Below are positions 6,840-8,308 of a stretch of 8,308 nt of DNA, in pieces. The translations under genes and the position numbers were made by a program. The DNA is from CAYNYI01 sp964401455 (GTDB lineage: Bacteria; Fibrobacterota; OXYB2-FULL-49-7; CAYNYI01), in NCBI GenBank assembly GCA_964401455.1, contig CAYNYI010000113.1, forward strand, positions 1 to 8,308, read 5' to 3'. Positions within the stretch are counted from its first letter, which is position 1; every line of letters starts with the position of its first letter. The notes beneath the pieces were generated by a model. It did no database searches, was not told the origin of the DNA, and saw only the letters and a list, made by a program, of their open reading frames with translations.

Positions 6840-7319
6840 TTGATAATAATGGGGATAGACCCCGGTACCGTAAAAGCAGGATATGCCCTCATCTCCTGGG
6901 ATGATAATTCAAGAAAACGAAAGGCTCTTGATTACGGTGTAATTGTGTGCGGCGCCCGTGACAGCCGGCCTGTCAGACTGGGAAGACTTTTTAAATGTGT
7001 TGACAGCCTGATTAAAAGATACTCACCGGAAGAACTCGCGCTTGAGGAGAGTTTTTATTCAAAAAACCAGAAGGCCGCCTTTGCGCTTGAACAGGCAAGA
7101 GGTGTTGTTATGGCGGCATCTGAGATAAATGGAATACATGTTGTTGAATATTCAGCGAGGGAAATAAAAAAAGCTATTACCGGCAGGGGGAACGCCTCCA
7201 AGGAATCGGTAGCATATATGGTATCGGCCCTTCTTACTCTTGGCGGGGAAGAGCTTGAGCCTGATGCCTCCGATGCTCTTGGCGCCGCGCTGACACATTT
7301 GAATCGAATATCCAGATGA
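6840..7319 (+). CDS. ruvC: Crossover junction endodeoxyribonuclease RuvC
   Basis: This 159-residue nuclease cuts Holliday junctions symmetrically as a dimer during the last stage of homologous recombination, with the RuvAB motor. All four acidic catalytic residues are visible: Asp7 in MGIDPGT, Glu69 in LALEESFYSKN, and Asp142 and Asp145 in PDASDALGAALTH. The conserved stretch KNQKAAFALEQARGV (75-89) is also present. Length is normal for RuvC, roughly 160-175. The start is TTG, chosen from Shine-Dalgarno spacing and family alignment; starting at ATG 6849 would still keep Asp7 but trims the first strand. It lies 3 bases after yebC and 10 before ruvA, so the genes are probably cotranscribed. Confidence 0.96.
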   Translation: MIIMGIDPGTVKAGYALISWDDNSRKRKALDYGVIVCGARDSRPVRLGRLFKCVDSLIKRYSPEELALEESFYSKNQKAAFALEQARGVVMAASEINGIHVVEYSAREIKKAITGRGNASKESVAYMVSALLTLGGEELEPDASDALGAALTHLNRISR

Positions 7320-7329
7320 AGGAAAAAAT

Positions 7330-7923
7330 ATGATAGAATTTGTGCGGGGAACACTGAAAAGCAAATCAACCTCAGAAGCGGTAGTTGATGCAGGGGGTAT
7401 CGGCCTTTCGATCAATATTACCATAAATTGCCTTGAGGTTCTTCCTGAAACAGGAGCTGAGGCCCTTATTCCTGTCCATTTTCAGCCCCGTGAGGATTCA
7501 ATGACGCTTTACGGTTTTTCGGGGGAAGAAGAAAAACATGTTTTCAGGATGCTGATTTCAGTAAACGGCGTAGGGCCCAGGACAGCGCTTGGAATGCTAT
7601 CCGGGGCAATGTCTGAAGGAATTTGCTCTATGCTTTCTTCCGGTGATTCAGCCAGACTTTCTAAACTTCCCGGTATCGGTAAAAAAACCGCTGAGCTGCT
7701 AATCCTGAAATTAAAAGATAAGGCTGCTAAGTTTGAAGCGGGAAAAGAAAAAGGAGAGACTTCTGCGAAGGAAAATTCAGGAAAGTCCGAAGCGGTAAGC
7801 GCTCTTGTCGCTCTCGGAGACAGGGAGTCAAACGCGGCAAAAGCGGTTTCGGCAGTAACGGCAGAAAGCCCTGAGCTGACGGTTGAGGAAATAATCAAGG
7901 CCGCATTTGCCAAGATCATTTAG
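7330..7923 (+). CDS. ruvA: Holliday junction branch migration protein RuvA
   Basis: This 197-residue protein binds four-way DNA junctions as a tetramer and loads the RuvB motor. Domain I is an OB fold (residues 1-62), starting MIEFVRGTL and ending at LYGF. Domain II has two helix-hairpin-helix motifs, NGVGPRTA (79-86) and PGIGKKTAE (114-122). A charged flexible linker of about 20 residues rich in Lys, Glu and Ser (near 133-152) leads to the small C-terminal domain III (SEAVSALVALG to AAFAKII), which contacts RuvB. An AAGGA box (7319-7323) overlapping the ruvC stop lies 6 bases before the ATG. RuvB is not the next gene, unlike many ruvAB operons. Confidence 0.96.
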   Translation: MIEFVRGTLKSKSTSEAVVDAGGIGLSINITINCLEVLPETGAEALIPVHFQPREDSMTLYGFSGEEEKHVFRMLISVNGVGPRTALGMLSGAMSEGICSMLSSGDSARLSKLPGIGKKTAELLILKLKDKAAKFEAGKEKGETSAKENSGKSEAVSALVALGDRESNAAKAVSAVTAESPELTVEEIIKAAFAKII

Positions 7924-7948
7924 ATAAAATAAACAGTTAAAGGATAAA

Positions 7949-8308
7949 ATGTTTACAGAACAGGAAGCGCTTTTATATCATTCTTCAGGCAGGCCCGGTA
8001 AAGTAGAGGTCGTGCCTTCAAAGCCGTGCGAAACTCAAAAGGACTTGTCTATGGCATATACCCCGGGTGTTGCTCTGCCGTGCCGCAAAATAGCCGATGA
8101 TCCTTTAGAATCTTTCAGATATACGGCAAGGGGGAACCTTGTTGCCGTGATTACCAACGGCACTGCGGTTCTCGGGCTCGGAAATATAGGGCCTGAAGCT
8201 GCAAAACCCGTTATGGAAGGAAAAGGCGTACTATTTAAGAGATTTGCAGATGTAGATGTTTTTGATCTCGAAATTGATACCGAAGATCCTGATAAATTTA
8301 TTGAAACA
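7949..8308 (+). CDS. maeB: NAD(P)-dependent malic enzyme, N-terminal part (cut by window edge)
   Basis: The first 120 residues of a bacterial-type malic enzyme are visible before the window ends; the frame is open to the edge, so this is truncation by the window and not damage. Malic enzyme oxidatively decarboxylates malate to pyruvate, making NADPH or NADH. Conserved blocks are ALLYHSSGRPGKVEV (7-21), the catalytic tyrosine region SMAYTPGVALPC (Tyr37), ARGNLVAVITNGTAVLGLGN (60-79) and PVMEGKGVLFKRFADVDVFD (87-106), in which Lys92 is the probable catalytic lysine. Whether the protein also has the C-terminal phosphotransacetylase-like domain of long MaeB forms cannot be seen. AAAGGA (7939-7944) lies 4 bases before the ATG. 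The 25-base gap after ruvA shows no terminator, so it may belong to the same transcript. Confidence 0.95.
   Translation, partial: MFTEQEALLYHSSGRPGKVEVVPSKPCETQKDLSMAYTPGVALPCRKIADDPLESFRYTARGNLVAVITNGTAVLGLGNIGPEAAKPVMEGKGVLFKRFADVDVFDLEIDTEDPDKFIET

Noticed and set aside
7509..7919. Antisense open frame of 136 codons opposite ruvA
   Set aside because: It lies wholly within ruvA, shows serine- and alanine-rich shadow composition, and has no recognisable motif.
1..8308. Search for CRISPR array, tRNA or rRNA genes, toxin-antitoxin pair, phage or defence genes
   Set aside because: No repeat-spacer pattern, RNA-gene signature or defence-type domain was seen; all gaps over 25 bases are described above.

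Overview
The window reads as ordinary bacterial chromosome. It holds ten protein genes packed tightly on both strands, with mostly short gaps and clear GGAGG-type ribosome binding sites at several genes. I see no RNA genes, CRISPR array, prophage or complete mobile element. Base composition is moderate and shows no obvious break. The bacterium cannot be named from this sequence. murI implies a peptidoglycan cell wall. A DUF362 protein carrying two [4Fe-4S] cluster motifs suggests, but does not prove, an anaerobe. The gene mix would fit one of the poorly cultured bacterial phyla, but that is a guess.

Layout from left to right. (1) Bases 1-70 are non-coding and carry a small hairpin plus a motif resembling the repeats found beside REP-associated Y1 transposases. 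(2) On the minus strand, a secreted thioredoxin-like gene (1314-1811) leads into a major facilitator transporter gene (71-1294). One in-frame TAA (389-391) falls inside the predicted ninth membrane helix, while the frame stays intact on both sides. (3) A divergent AT-rich gap (1812-1903) separates this pair from a plus-strand pair: a cytoplasmic DHH phosphoesterase (1904-2866) overlapping by one base, TAATG, with a membrane-anchored calcineurin-type phosphoesterase (2866-3993). (4) A minus-strand DUF362/ferredoxin gene (3990-5192) converges on that pair with overlapping stop codons. (5) From 5241 to the right edge runs a plus-strand cluster: murI, yebC, ruvC (TTG start), ruvA and the start of a malic enzyme gene, maeB. 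Gaps inside it are 3 to 25 bases.

The right-hand cluster mixes cell-wall precursor supply (D-glutamate), a YebC/TACO1 translation or regulatory factor, Holliday junction processing (RuvC, RuvA) and central carbon metabolism. Its partner gene ruvB does not follow ruvA directly. Nothing here looks like a dedicated new defence or mobile system. The most useful points are the single-stop transporter gene, the coupled phosphoesterase pair with an atypical DHH motif I, the Shine-Dalgarno-less divergent starts of the DUF362 and murI genes, and the interrupted ruv cluster.
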